A stretch of DNA of 64,000 bases from Pseudomonadota bacterium (lineage in GTDB: Bacteria > SZUA-182 > DTGQ01). A model generated the notes under the pieces. The model searched no databases, was not told where the DNA came from, and worked only from the letters and a program-made list of their open reading frames with translations. Each line of letters opens with the position of its first letter. The first letter of the stretch is position 1. The DNA is taken from positions 20,198 to 84,197 of the forward strand of contig DAOURK010000003.1 of NCBI GenBank assembly GCA_030625085.1, read 5' to 3'. Made by a program: the position numbers and the translations under genes. Below, one piece after another: positions 56,002-64,000 of this stretch.

Positions 56002-57738
56002 ATGCTTAAAGGAGCAGGGGTTTCACCGGGCATTAGCATTGGCAAAGTTTTTTTACTCGATAGAAGGAAAATAAAGGTAGAAAAGTTTACCCTTAGTGCC
56101 CAAATGGTAGAGAAGGAAATTTCTCGATTTAGGGAAGCCCTGGATAAATCCCGTAAACAATTAATGCAAGTAAAAAAGAAACTTGTTCATGATCTTGGAG
56201 ATAAGGGACATGCCCGTATTGTAGACGTTCATATTCTCATTCTTGAAGATGAAGCCTTGATAAATGAAGCCATAAAGATTGTTAGAGAAGAAAGAGTCAA
56301 TGCCGAGTGGGCGCTCAGAAAGGTATTATCCCGTTTTGCCAAAATTTTTGATGAGATCGAAGATCCTTACATGAAAGAGCGCAGAAGCGATATTGAACAT
56401 GTAGGCCAGCTCATTTTACGAAATCTGGTAGGCGAGAAAATGAAGAGGTTTGATAAATTTGAAGAGGATGTCATTATTATCGCCCATGATCTGTCACCTG
56501 CGGACACCGCTCAAATGCATAAAGAAAGAGTTATAGGTTTTGCCACGGACTTAGGTGCCCGTACTTCCCATACAGCCATTACCGCCCGAGCATTAGAAAT
56601 CCCGGCAGTGGTTGGTCTTGAAAATATCTGCAGTTTTGTTAAAACCGGAGATCCGATCATCATTGATGGGACTGATGGAGTAGTAGTTGTTAAACCAACC
56701 CCCGAGGAATTCCGGGAATATCTGGAAAAACAGAGAAGATTTAAATATGTTATCCAGGAACTGCTGAAACATAGCGATCAACCTGCAGAAACCTTGGACG
56801 GATATAAAATCGAAATTACGGCCAATATAGAATTTATCGATGAAATTCCCCATGTGCTGAGCAGGGGAGCCGAGGGTATTGGCCTTTATCGAACCGAATT
56901 TTTCTATATGGATACGCCAAATTTACCTACGGAAGAAGACCACTTCCGCATTTATAAACGATTAGCCGGACAGGTGAGCCCCCACCCGGCCACCATTCGT
57001 ACTCTGGATCTGGGGGGAGATAAAATTCAATCAAAGCTTCATGTAGCAGACGAACCCAATCCGGTTTTAGGACTGCGGGCGATTCGATTTTCTTTAAAAC
57101 ATACTGACTTGTTTCGTCTCCAACTGCGAGCCATATTGAGGGCTAGCGCCTATGGAAAATTACGCATCATGTATCCCATGATTTCCGGCATCGAGGAATT
57201 GCAGCAAGCCAATCTCATTTTGGCTGAGGTAAAGGATGATATGGCTTCAGAGGGAGTATATTATGATGAGGATATTCCTGTTGGCGTAATGATTGAAATT
57301 CCCTCTGCCTCCCTTACTGCTGATCTTTTGGCTAAAGAGGCGGATTTTTTTAGTATTGGCACCAACGATCTTATTCAGTATTCCATTGCCATTGACCGGG
57401 GGAATGAGCATGTAGCCTATTTGTATGAACCATTACACCCGGCCCTTCTTCGACTCATTAAATTTACCATAGAGGCAGGGCATAATGAAGGTATCCCCGT
57501 AGGCATGTGTGGAGAAATGGCAGGAGATCCTCTTTCAAGCTTAATTTTGCTTGGATTGGGGTTGGATGAATTTAGTATGAACCCTGCCGGGATTCCGGCG
57601 ATTAAACAGATTATTCGTTCAGTTCGTTTGGAACAGGCAACGGAATTGGCGTATAAAGCCATGAGCTTTTCTACTGCCAAAGACGTTGAGGCATTTGCCT
57701 ATAAGGAAATGAGCGCCAAATTCCCTGAATTTTTCTAA
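56002..57738 (+). CDS. ptsI: PTS enzyme I
   Basis: A 578-residue protein. The N-terminal domain binds HPr. The phosphorylated His190 lies in DLGARTSHTAITAR. The C-terminal PEP-binding barrel has GIGLYRTEFFYMD, LDLGGDK, LRAIRFSL, YPMISGIEEL, SIGTNDLIQYS and GMCGEMAGDP. It takes phosphate from PEP and passes it to HPr. With HPr, PtsN, HprK and EIIA(Man) in the same region and no permease, the chain looks regulatory. Confidence 0.96.
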   Translation: MLKGAGVSPGISIGKVFLLDRRKIKVEKFTLSAQMVEKEISRFREALDKSRKQLMQVKKKLVHDLGDKGHARIVDVHILILEDEALINEAIKIVREERVNAEWALRKVLSRFAKIFDEIEDPYMKERRSDIEHVGQLILRNLVGEKMKRFDKFEEDVIIIAHDLSPADTAQMHKERVIGFATDLGARTSHTAITARALEIPAVVGLENICSFVKTGDPIIIDGTDGVVVVKPTPEEFREYLEKQRRFKYVIQELLKHSDQPAETLDGYKIEITANIEFIDEIPHVLSRGAEGIGLYRTEFFYMDTPNLPTEEDHFRIYKRLAGQVSPHPATIRTLDLGGDKIQSKLHVADEPNPVLGLRAIRFSLKHTDLFRLQLRAILRASAYGKLRIMYPMISGIEELQQANLILAEVKDDMASEGVYYDEDIPVGVMIEIPSASLTADLLAKEADFFSIGTNDLIQYSIAIDRGNEHVAYLYEPLHPALLRLIKFTIEAGHNEGIPVGMCGEMAGDPLSSLILLGLGLDEFSMNPAGIPAIKQIIRSVRLEQATELAYKAMSFSTAKDVEAFAYKEMSAKFPEFF

Positions 57739-57770
57739 CCTGAATACTTCTAAATGGAATGGGATAAAAA

Positions 57771-58355
57771 ATGGAATCAATTATACAAGAAATGAAGGAA
57801 CTGCTCCTTGATCTTGTTGTGGAGAGAGCATTTCAGTACAATGAGGAAACTCCTTTTAGACTATCCTCCGGCAAAACGAGTAATTATTATCTTGATTGCC
57901 GGAAAATAACCCTTATCCCTGAGGGGATGGAATGTATTGGACGTCTCATTTTCGAGAAAATAAAAAATCTTCACATCCAGGGTATCGGCGGATTAACCCT
58001 GGGCGCTGATCCCATTGCCTATGCTGTTATGGGCGCAGCTTATCAAGAGCGCCAATATATCAAAATATTTATTGTTAGAAAATCAGAAAAAGATCATGGC
58101 TTAAAGCGAAAAATTGAAGGAGATCTGCACGCCGGAGACAGGGTAGTGGTAGTGGATGATGTACTTACCACCGGCCAGTCAACTATTACGGCTATTGAAA
58201 AAGCAAAAGCCAATGGTTTTTTGGTGGAAAGGTCAATTGTGCTGGTTGATCGGCAGGAAGAACAGGGGTTGCAAAAGGTTCAATCTACAGGTATTCCTGT
58301 GGAGGCATTGCTCAGCAGGGATGAAATTATGGCCCGCTATCACCAAACACGATAA
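57771..58355 (+). CDS. pyrE: Orotate phosphoribosyltransferase
   Basis: A 194-residue protein. PyrE makes orotidine monophosphate in pyrimidine synthesis. FRLSSGKTSNYYLDCRKITL near the N-terminus and the PRPP loop VVVVDDVLTTGQST are clear. It begins 32 bases after ptsI. The tRNA-Thr gene begins 18 bases after its stop, and may be cotranscribed. Confidence 0.94.
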   Translation: MESIIQEMKELLLDLVVERAFQYNEETPFRLSSGKTSNYYLDCRKITLIPEGMECIGRLIFEKIKNLHIQGIGGLTLGADPIAYAVMGAAYQERQYIKIFIVRKSEKDHGLKRKIEGDLHAGDRVVVVDDVLTTGQSTITAIEKAKANGFLVERSIVLVDRQEEQGLQKVQSTGIPVEALLSRDEIMARYHQTR

Positions 58356-58373
58356 CTATAGTATTTGTCAAGC

Positions 58374-58445
58374 GCCGGCGTAGCTCAGGGGTAGAGCAGC
58401 TGATTCGTAATCAGCAGGTCGCGGGTTCAAATCCCATCGCCGGCT
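58374..58445 (+). tRNA. tRNA-Thr (anticodon CGU)
   Basis: Cloverleaf of 72 bases without CCA. The acceptor arm GCCGGCG pairs with CGCCGGC, discriminator T at 58445. The anticodon arm CTGAT/ATCAG encloses TTCGTAA, giving CGT, which reads ACG (Thr). The T arm has GTTCAAAT, with one mismatched pair. A tyrosine integrase lies just downstream, so this tRNA's 3' end is the likely attachment site. Confidence 0.92.
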
Positions 58446-58458
58446 CTTTTAATTTCAG

Positions 58459-58490
58459 AGGGTTACAGATGATGCTGTGACCCTTTCGGT
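58459..58490 (+). terminator. Hairpin after tRNA-Thr
   Basis: AGGGTTACAG at 58459-58468 pairs, with one wobble, with CTGTGACCCT at 58475-58484; loop ATGATG; followed by TTCGGTTTTT. It covers the integrase stop codon and may end tRNA transcription. Confidence 0.5.
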
Positions 58491-59176
58491 TTTTCTGTGA
58501 GTGAATCTGTGAGTGGATTTTTCTTTTCTTCACCCTCAAATTCAGCTTCAAAAATTTCCATGGCCTCTCGTTCTGCTTCACCAATACTATGCAGATAAAT
58601 TTCAGTAGTGGTCCTTTTTTCATGCCCGAGAATGCGCTGGATAGATCCAATGGGAACATTTCTTCTTTCCATGATAGAAGCCCCGGCATGACGAAGCGCA
58701 TGAAACCGGAAATATTTGACACCTGCTTTATGGCATAAGCCCCGCATAACCTTTTTTCGGTCCTGGTATGGCCCCTCATGTTTTTCCCCTGACTTACTGC
58801 TCGTATAAGTATGCCAGAATACCCAGGGCTTAGTTGTATTCCGCTGTGAATATCTATAAAAAAGCACGCTATAGAGTCTTCTGGTCATGGGAATTTTTCT
58901 TGGGGTCAAATGTCCGCCCTTTTTCTTTCGCGTAAAAAGCACCACATACCGTTCATCAAAATTCACATCATCCCAGATAAGCCGGTTTATTTCACTCATC
59001 CTGCCCATACTTTCTTTGATTGTCCATAGATAATCCTGAGTATCAGGAACTGCCGCCACAATCACCTTAAGAACATCTTCTTTTGAAGGAATATATTTTA
59101 TTTTTTTCCCCTCCATCCCTTCCCTTCGCGGGCAAGACGGTCCTTGTCTTCCACATCGCCGAGAATGTTCGGTCAC
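58463..59176 (-). pseudogene. Tyrosine site-specific recombinase, 5'-truncated
   Basis: The catalytic domain of a phage or island integrase. Catalytic residues all appear to be present: Arg in GRMSEINRL, Lys in TRKKKGG, HALRH (His, Arg, His), LGH, and Tyr in TTTEIYLH. The N-terminal arm-binding and SAM-like domains are missing: recognisable sequence begins around GKKIKYIPSKEDV (about 59110), where it collides head to head with the AlbA_2-type gene. The first 20 or so residues of the frame derive from the other gene's antisense strand. It points at tRNA-Thr and stops 18 bases from it. Probably inactive without its DNA-arm domain. Confidence 0.8.
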
Positions 59177-60369
59177 GCAAACCGGTTTACCTTGACGGCG
59201 ATATTCGCCGCACCTTTTTACGCAAAGGCGGTGGTGACTACAGAGCCCAAATGCAAGACATAGAGCGGATGCTCCGGGACGCTACCGCTGATCGTTGGGA
59301 TGGCCAGGTATTTGAGAGAGTTTCTCTTGATGAGGCGTTTAACAAGAGTAGCCTTACCTGGTATCGTAACCGATTTCACCAGTATAACAGCGGTTTTAAT
59401 CCTGAACAAGCTCATCACGATTTCCTGTATCAATGGGGCTATTTGGTGAAGGATGGCCAACAATTTAAACCCACGCATGCAGCCATCATGTTCTTTGGTT
59501 CATCTCTTGCCATACACCAGTTGATTCCTCGTCCGACCCTCGATGTGCAGTTTTTGCCTTACGGATCAAAAGATGATCTGCCGGAAGTGCGATGGATAGA
59601 CCGGTATGTGTCGGAAGATAATATCATCACTACCTGGCAACAACTTGTGGCTAAGTACCTTTTTTTCATGCCCAAACCCTTCAGCGGCATTGATCCCCAT
59701 ACTCTGGCCAGGCAAGATACGCCACCCGGCTATCGCGTCTTCAGTGAAGCTGCTGTCAACCTGCTTATTCATCAGGATTATGGTGATCATTCCCGCAAAG
59801 CAGTCATCAAGTTTTATCAGGACGGTATACAGCTCTGGAATCCGGGAGATGTTTTTGGCGATGATAGCCGCCTTCTAGAGCCGGGGGAAAAGGAGGTACG
59901 TAATCCTGCCATTGTCGCAGCTATGCGCCGTATCATCCTTTGCGAGCAAGCGGGAACCGGTTTCAGAATGATGCTTAACCAATGGAAAAAATTGGGACAT
60001 CCCGAACCGAAATATACCAATGACCGGGGCTGGAAAGCCTTTGAGTTTTTTCTTCCCGGACTGGAAGCTGACATGGACGGCACTTCCAGTCTGATGCAAG
60101 CTATGTTTGCGAAGGAAGCATCAATTGAACGACCAGGGGTAGAGTCAGGGGTAGAGTCGGAAATGGCACAGAAGATTCTTCGTTTGCTTGAGAAAGAAGA
60201 TCTTGGGAAAAAGGAACTCGCCCAAAAAATTGGAAAAAACAAGCAAAGTCGCTACCTGAATGATCTTGTGCGGCGGTTGTTGGATAAAGGCCTAATCGAA
60301 TATACCATCCCGGAAAAACCACAAAGTCGTCTTCAGAAGTACCGCTTAGCGGAAAAAGGCCATGGCTGA
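59083..60369 (+). pseudogene. AlbA_2-domain transcriptional regulator-like gene, 5'-truncated
   Basis: Recognisable from about 59122 (GKTVLVFHI). It matches the tail of the N-terminal AlbA_2 nucleic-acid-binding domain (GDIRRTFLRKGGGD, IERMLRDA), then the RecG-related ATP-binding C-terminal region with NLLIHQDYGDHS, IQLWNPGD, RNPAIVAAMRRI and EQAGTGFRMM, and a winged-helix end (LLEKEDLGKKELAQKIG, LLDKGLIEY). The normal N-terminal part (roughly 100 residues) is missing. The ATG at 59083 lies within integrase sequence. Often found in mobile islands. It may still make a shortened protein. Confidence 0.75.
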
Positions 60370-60439
60370 GAATGAAGACATCCAGCTAAACTGACATTTG
60401 ATAAGATGAATAGAATTGTTATAAAAATTTAAAAATTAC

Positions 60440-62542
60440 TCAACTCATTTCCATATTTGAATGAGTAACCTTCATTTTCAGTAGATCTTTAACCTGTGTA
60501 TCAACTATATATCTATTTTTTTCCATTTGAAGAATTACCTCATCCGGCAAACATTCATGGAATTTATAATGCTTAATCTCTTTTTCAAAAATGAGATGTA
60601 TAATTTCTGTAGAAATATCATGAACTTTCGTGCGAATCAGTTTTTTGATATCACTGTTTGATAAAGACTTATCCAACTTTATGGATAAATTATCACCAAA
60701 AGCTCTTATGCCTAAGATCTTATAAATTAATGCAGAGAGATTAATATTGATGAGTTTCCCTGCGAAAGTCCACCACGTATAGTTGTTTTTACTATGGCAA
60801 ATGGTCGTCGAGTCACCCCCAACCCAATTAAATATCAAGCGAAGATTGGTTATTTTTTCAGTGGCTCTCCTTGACCATTCATTCATGGCTTCCTGCCCAA
60901 CTAATAGTAATTTAACAGATTGACAAAGTTCTGTTGACCAAAAAGGCCCGGCTCCGAGCCAACGCGATTTCCCATGAAGTGTCGTAGGTTCTACATGGGC
61001 CATCTTTTTATCTCTATCGATATGTCTTACTTTCCATGCACGTCCGCCAAGAAGAAGCACTTGTTCTACATTACCAGCGAAAGTGATTTCATCCACATAG
61101 CCGATTACATTTTTGCCATATCTAACCATGAATAATGGAGGGCTTGTAAAGATTGAGCATAGATTCATAAAATTTCGAAAACCATAAAGCTTTTCACCTA
61201 AGGGACCGAACCAAATAATACCCTGGTCTTCTGTGATGATCCCCGCAGCAAGCATGTAATTGAAAATGCGCCTAACTGTTTCATCCGGCATTTTTTCAAA
61301 AGCCGGCACTCGGCCGACCCATTTTTGCCAGGTTTTTAAGCCAATGCCTTTTTCCTGTAATAAAAGGCTTAAAATTTGTTGCACAAAAACATGGTAAGGC
61401 GCCGGTGGAGGGGTGACAGGTTCCACATAACCGCTAGACCATAAGTGAATGAGTCCAGCCGCCTGCAGCAATGCCTGTTCTGAAGTTGCGAGAAATATAC
61501 AGTTTTTTTTAATCCCTTCTCGCCTGCCGGTTCGGCCGAGCCGCTGGAGAAAAGAAGAGACTGTTGCCGGTGCATCGATTTGAATTACCCTGTCCAGATC
61601 ACCAACATCAATACCTAATTCTAAAGCGCTAGTGGCTACAATGACACAGTCTCTTTCATTACTAAAAGCATGTTCAGCTTGCCTGCGCTCATTGACGCTC
61701 AATGAGCTGTGAGATACATAGGTTTTTATTCCATACCCTCGCAGCTTATGTGCTAATTGTTCTACACGGCTTCTGCTGTCACAGAAAACCAACCGCTTCT
61801 CTCCACGATGAAGGCGTGCAATGACAATGGCTGCATTTTCCAAGTTTCCGACAAAATCTAGTTTGACATCAACATCAGCACATTTTTCCGGGGCTGGCAA
61901 TAAGATAGCCCTCTCGCCTATGCAATGTTTGGAGAGCCAATCTACAATAGAGTCGGGATTTCCCACAGTTGCTGATAGACCTATTCGCTGAATTTCTCGG
62001 TTGGCAATTTTTGTGAGCCTTTCAAGAATTGCAAGCAAATGCCAACCGCGGTCATCACCGGCAAGGGCATGGATTTCATCAACAACAACCGCATGAAGAT
62101 TTTCAAAGAACACCATATGGTCGCTTCTAGTTGATATTAATATGGCCTCTACAGATTCGGGTGTAGTCAGCAGACAATCCGGCGGATCAGCCAATATGGC
62201 CTTTCGATCAGCATCTTTAGTATCGCCATGCCATACTTCTGACCTTCGCCCTAATAACGTGGCGTATCCTCTTACGCGGACATTTAGGTTATTCAATAAG
62301 GCTTTGAGCGGACATATATAGAGAAGGCTCAAACCAGACCAATTTTCAAAAAGCATGCGGGAAAATAAGGGGAATAATGCAGCTTCGGTTTTTCCGCCGG
62401 CAGTTGGCGCCAACATGACCATATGTTTGCCGGAAAGGATGGCCTTGATACTTTGTTCTTGCAAAGGCTTCAAGTTGCGCCAGTTTAATGAATTTACAAT
62501 ATGGTGCTGGAGTGCGGGGTGAAGTAAATCAAAGGCCTTCAT
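60440..62542 (-). CDS. brxHI: BREX Lhr-like helicase BrxHI
   Basis: A 700-residue SF2 helicase. Walker A LAPTAGGKT (44-52), DEIH box (155-158), GLSATVGNP (188-196), SALELGIDVGDLD and QRLGRTGRR cover the conserved motifs. The long C-terminal part (about 370-700) fits the Lhr-like family used in BREX. It is translationally coupled to brxD (4-base overlap). In type 2 BREX, brxD and brxHI end the operon, which matches their place here on the minus strand. It is closest to the island's left side. Confidence 0.87.
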   Translation of the reverse strand: MKAFDLLHPALQHHIVNSLNWRNLKPLQEQSIKAILSGKHMVMLAPTAGGKTEAALFPLFSRMLFENWSGLSLLYICPLKALLNNLNVRVRGYATLLGRRSEVWHGDTKDADRKAILADPPDCLLTTPESVEAILISTRSDHMVFFENLHAVVVDEIHALAGDDRGWHLLAILERLTKIANREIQRIGLSATVGNPDSIVDWLSKHCIGERAILLPAPEKCADVDVKLDFVGNLENAAIVIARLHRGEKRLVFCDSRSRVEQLAHKLRGYGIKTYVSHSSLSVNERRQAEHAFSNERDCVIVATSALELGIDVGDLDRVIQIDAPATVSSFLQRLGRTGRREGIKKNCIFLATSEQALLQAAGLIHLWSSGYVEPVTPPPAPYHVFVQQILSLLLQEKGIGLKTWQKWVGRVPAFEKMPDETVRRIFNYMLAAGIITEDQGIIWFGPLGEKLYGFRNFMNLCSIFTSPPLFMVRYGKNVIGYVDEITFAGNVEQVLLLGGRAWKVRHIDRDKKMAHVEPTTLHGKSRWLGAGPFWSTELCQSVKLLLVGQEAMNEWSRRATEKITNLRLIFNWVGGDSTTICHSKNNYTWWTFAGKLININLSALIYKILGIRAFGDNLSIKLDKSLSNSDIKKLIRTKVHDISTEIIHLIFEKEIKHYKFHECLPDEVILQMEKNRYIVDTQVKDLLKMKVTHSNMEMS

Positions 62543-63861
62543 AAATCAAGCTCAATTGTGTCTACATCTTTGGCGGCATTTGCATTACGTTCAATTTTGG
62601 ACATTTCCGAATCAACCAATGTTAAGGCATAATCTATTCGAGGATCAAAATCCGGGAATTGATCAATCCGGTCAAGCACGTCACCCACTAATTTTTTTAA
62701 AAAAAGGCGGGGAGTAATGCCGATTTTCCCACCTAGATTGCCGGTGATTGCCTTGGCCAATGATGCGATATATCTGTCATCAGCCTTCATTTTAATTTCT
62801 TCGGCATTGTTTGAATAGGCTGCATAAATGTCACGAATTCTGATCCCTAACTGCACCAATGTTTTGAGGTCAAAGCCTTTCATTCGGATTTGGATCGCCC
62901 TCGGATTGTCAAACCGTATGTCTGTTGAAAAATCCGTATAGAGGCGTTGAGATAGGGGCGCTAATCTTTGTACCCCCTGAGGGCCGTCAAAAAACATGGA
63001 GGTGCCGGTAATCAAAAGATACAACCCGGGGAATCGGCCCGCATCAATTTCGTCTATTAACTGTCTGAGGGAATTAAGGCCCTTATCACGGACATCGCTG
63101 CGCACGCGCTGCAAAGTTTCGACTTCATCCATTACCAAAACTAAACCCGGATGACCGGAATCCTTTAAGATCAATAATAATCCTTGCAGAAAATTTAAGG
63201 CTGTAAAGTGGTCCACTTCTCCTTTAATGCCTGCCTGTCTTTTGATTTCTGCTGTTACGTGAGGTTGGCCGCTTAACCAGGCCATGAGACCTTCGGCTAA
63301 AACAAAATCATTTTCAAGCGTTGCCTTCCGATATCTACGCAAGACCCCGGCAAAAGCTGGTGCATGTCTTGTAATCGATGCCAATCTTTGCTCCATCAAA
63401 TGATTTGTCTTCTCTGCCAGTTGAATTTCATCATGCCCTTCAACAGCGTTTCCGGCCAGAATGTCTTCCTCTAAAGTAAAAAACCATGAATCGACAATGT
63501 TGCGGAAGGCACCGGCTGAAACACCGCTGATCGCTAAACGTTCCATTGATCTTCTGTATATTGTTTCAAGTTTGTGTAATGGCGTATCCGTTTCAGAGAT
63601 CTGGACCTCAGATGTCGAAAACCCTTGCTTTTTGGCACGTTCCTGGAGCCAACGTGAAAAAAAAGTCTTGCCACTTCCATATTCACCCCTAACAGCCTTA
63701 AAGACACTTCCCCCTTTGGCAACTAAATCTAGTTCACTGTCAATCGCATCGATGAAAGGTCCCATCCCCATAGCGAATGCATCTAATCCCTTTTGGGGCA
63801 CAGTTCCTCTCCTCAAGGCGTCAATTATCTCTCGTTGTTTTTGCTGACTGATTTTATCCAT
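62539..63861 (-). CDS. brxD: BREX ATP-binding protein BrxD (DUF2791)
   Basis: A 440-residue P-loop ATPase. Walker A GEYGSGKT is at 59-66 and Walker B VLVMDEVE at 241-248, with the family start QKQREIIDALRRGTVPQKGL and GSVFKAVRGEYG. It matches the DUF2791/BrxD family of BREX phage-defence systems. It starts at the ATG at 63861 and overlaps brxHI. The other core BREX genes (pglZ, pglX methyltransferase, pglW/pglY) would be expected upstream, beyond the right edge. Pairs of brxD and brxHI also occur in other defence contexts, so the full type is undecided. Confidence 0.87.
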   Translation of the reverse strand: MDKISQQKQREIIDALRRGTVPQKGLDAFAMGMGPFIDAIDSELDLVAKGGSVFKAVRGEYGSGKTFFSRWLQERAKKQGFSTSEVQISETDTPLHKLETIYRRSMERLAISGVSAGAFRNIVDSWFFTLEEDILAGNAVEGHDEIQLAEKTNHLMEQRLASITRHAPAFAGVLRRYRKATLENDFVLAEGLMAWLSGQPHVTAEIKRQAGIKGEVDHFTALNFLQGLLLILKDSGHPGLVLVMDEVETLQRVRSDVRDKGLNSLRQLIDEIDAGRFPGLYLLITGTSMFFDGPQGVQRLAPLSQRLYTDFSTDIRFDNPRAIQIRMKGFDLKTLVQLGIRIRDIYAAYSNNAEEIKMKADDRYIASLAKAITGNLGGKIGITPRLFLKKLVGDVLDRIDQFPDFDPRIDYALTLVDSEMSKIERNANAAKDVDTIELDL

Positions 63862-64000
63862 TAAACACCGATTTTCACACCTTTGTTAATCGTCATAATT
63901 ATACCCAATCGTCAAAAGCATGGACTGTATTATTATAAATAAACTGGAAAGCCCAGCTCAAAACCTTCTAAAATAGGTAATCTTATATGCACGTTTATTT
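63862..64000. other. Right-edge intergenic sequence
   Basis: 139 AT-rich bases upstream of brxD. Short minus-strand frames enter from the edge and stop at about 63933 or 63958, so another gene may end just outside, but nothing can be named. No att-site copy of the tRNA-Thr 3' end is seen here. Confidence 0.4.

Noticed and set aside
63862-64000. C-terminal end of another BREX gene
   Set aside because: Three short frames enter from the edge; none is long enough to identify.

Overview
The window looks like a chromosome segment of a motile, Gram-negative (diderm) bacterium. It carries lipid A and Kdo genes (lpxB, waaA, lpxK, an LpxL-type acyltransferase), LptA/B/C, a sigma-54 gene beside nitrogen-type PTS genes, HprK with a Ser46-type HPr, and a dapL-like aminotransferase. 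This mix and gene order resemble Desulfobacterota (former Deltaproteobacteria) or a neighbouring candidate lineage. That placement is inference and needs a marker-gene tree. Most of the window is AT-rich, but roughly the first 11 kb looks more GC-rich by eye. Intergenic regions are full of dispersed repeats. Region 1 (1-11.1 kb) is a flagellin module. It holds two divergent flagellin-type genes, flaF and flbT (post-transcriptional flagellin regulators best known from Alphaproteobacteria), and two very large glycosyltransferase proteins. One is an open frame of at least 1382 codons that runs off the left edge and joins FkbM methyltransferase, GT10-like, CgeB-like and GT2 domains. The other is GT2-TPR-GT2. 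Together they suggest flagellin synthesis with heavy glycan decoration. Region 2 (11.7-25.4 kb) is housekeeping: an HD-GYP/PilZ cyclic-di-GMP pair, panD-panC-panB-folK-dapL-like genes on the minus strand, a PAS histidine kinase with a degenerate receiver, mltG-hisG, then hemL, a lone DppC-type permease and nagZ. Region 3 (25.8-36.4 kb) is an envelope cluster: a DegT-family protein whose PLP lysine is replaced by arginine, then lpxB, a DUF374 acyltransferase, waaA, lpxK and an LpxL-type acyltransferase. It is followed by the bifunctional NAD(P)HX repair gene and a hybrid histidine kinase. Region 4 (37.2-46.3 kb) has hflK-hflC-purM, an unknown secreted protein with a C-terminal zinc-ribbon-like motif, a DUF4404 protein, an RNase Z-like hydrolase, metK and ahcY. 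Region 5 (46.3-58.4 kb) runs lptC-lptA-lptB, an IHF/HU gene, rpoN, hpf, ptsN, hprK, an EIIA(Man) protein, a GH57 glucanotransferase, HPr, ptsI and pyrE. The phosphotransfer proteins have no sugar permease here, so the chain looks regulatory. Region 6 (58.4 kb to the right edge) starts at tRNA-Thr(CGU), a likely integration site. A 5'-truncated tyrosine integrase and a 5'-truncated AlbA_2-type gene meet head to head there, followed by brxHI and brxD of a BREX-type phage-defence locus. The rest of that locus, if present, lies beyond the right edge. The most novel-looking items are the flagellin modification module with its giant fused enzyme and repeat-bearing flagellin leader, the Lys-to-Arg DegT protein in the lipid A operon, and the scarred BREX island.
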